5,826 nt of DNA from Reyranella sp. (GTDB taxonomy: Bacteria > Pseudomonadota > Alphaproteobacteria > Reyranellales > Reyranellaceae), in the NCBI GenBank assembly GCA_016780605.1, contig JADHLS010000389.1, positions 1-5,826 of the forward strand. Reading direction: 5' to 3'. Each line of letters opens with the position of its first letter. The stretch's first letter is position 1. Below the pieces are notes generated by a model, which was not told the DNA's origin, searched no databases, and was given only the letters and a program-made list of their open reading frames with translations. Shown in pieces: positions 5,464 to 5,826 of the stretch. Made by a program: the position numbers and the translations under genes.

Positions 5464-5826
5464 ATGTCCACCGGACATTCGCACCAGACCGACGTCGTGA
5501 TCGTGGGCGCGGGCCCCGTCGGCCTGTTCGCCGTGTTCGAATGTGGCATGGTTCGGCTGCGCTGCCATGTCGTCGATGTGCTGGACGACGCCGGCGGGCA
5601 ATGCACCGCGCTCTATCCCGAGAAGCCGATCTATGACGTGCCGGGCTTTCCCCGCATCGAGGCGGCCGAACTGGTAGTGCGCCTGAAGGCGCAGGCGGCA
5701 CCTTTTCGTCCGGTCTATCACCTGGGCGAGCAGGTGCAGGCGCTGCAGCCTCTAAGCGGCGGCTTCTGGCAGGTGACGACGTCCAAGGGCACCGTCCTGC
5801 AGGCCAGGGCCGTGATCATCGCCGCC
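5464..5826 (+). CDS. Ferredoxin/flavodoxin-NADP+ reductase, thioredoxin-reductase-like type (3' truncated by window)
   Basis: The frame is open from ATG 5464 through the last base, giving the first 121 residues of a protein usually near 340. An FAD-binding Rossmann motif VVIVGAGPVGLFAVFE (11-26) is followed by an acidic D38 at the end of the second strand, GGQCTALYPEKPIYDVPGFP (44-63) and LKAQAAPFRPVYHLGEQV. GGQC-x3-YPEK-x-IYD-x-PG is characteristic of the thioredoxin-reductase-like ferredoxin-NADP+ reductases (YumC type). In these, unlike true thioredoxin reductases, the redox CxxC pair of the NADPH domain is absent; that part is outside the window. The enzyme would transfer electrons between NADPH and ferredoxin in the cytoplasm. 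No Shine-Dalgarno sequence is seen before ATG 5464. An in-frame GTG at 5437 would lie against the tRNA terminator and is less likely. I see no clear promoter in the short gap. Confidence 0.93.
   Translation, partial: MSTGHSHQTDVVIVGAGPVGLFAVFECGMVRLRCHVVDVLDDAGGQCTALYPEKPIYDVPGFPRIEAAELVVRLKAQAAPFRPVYHLGEQVQALQPLSGGFWQVTTSKGTVLQARAVIIAA

Overview
The window reads as a stretch of chromosome from a GC-rich alphaproteobacterium. Three things suggest this: the protein types (an alphaproteobacterial-style MnmA and a thioredoxin-reductase-like ferredoxin reductase), the hscA-fdx-iscX order, and a solitary Bug/TctC-type binding protein. A lineage among the Rhodospirillales or Hyphomicrobiales fits, but the genus cannot be fixed from sequence reading alone. 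All protein genes lie on the + strand, coding density is high, and no gap without a gene exceeds 100 bases.

Layout. (1) 1-1244 is the 3' end of an Isc iron-sulfur assembly operon: the substrate-binding part of HscA, an Isc-type [2Fe-2S] ferredoxin, and IscX. (2) 1317-2644 holds two consecutive genes for paralogous SlyB-like glycine-zipper lipoproteins. The first carries a long Tyr/Gly/Pro/Gln-rich insert with an 18-bp tandem repeat. An AT-rich island with nested inverted repeats precedes the pair, and a strong GC hairpin follows it. (3) 2733-4219 holds mnmA (tRNA 2-thiouridylase), overlapping by 4 bases a small VOC/glyoxalase-fold gene. (4) 4264-5268 encodes a Bug/TctC-family periplasmic binding protein with a probable Tat signal and no TctA or TctB partner in view. 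(5) 5281-5436 is a self-contained tRNA-Met(CAT) unit with a clear sigma70-type promoter and an intrinsic terminator. (6) From 5464 to the window edge is the N-terminal part of a ferredoxin/flavodoxin-NADP+ reductase.

How the parts relate. HscA, Fdx and IscX act together in Fe-S cluster biogenesis. MnmA depends on sulfur from a cysteine desulfurase such as IscS, which the upstream part of an isc operon normally encodes. The reductase at the right edge belongs to a family that can reduce ferredoxins such as the Fdx encoded here. These links are inferences from family knowledge.

Most of the window is ordinary housekeeping sequence, and I see no mobile element, CRISPR array or defence system. 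The most unusual part is the tandem lipoprotein pair: a diverged duplication with a patch of near-identical DNA, a repeat-bearing low-complexity insert in one copy, and structured flanks.
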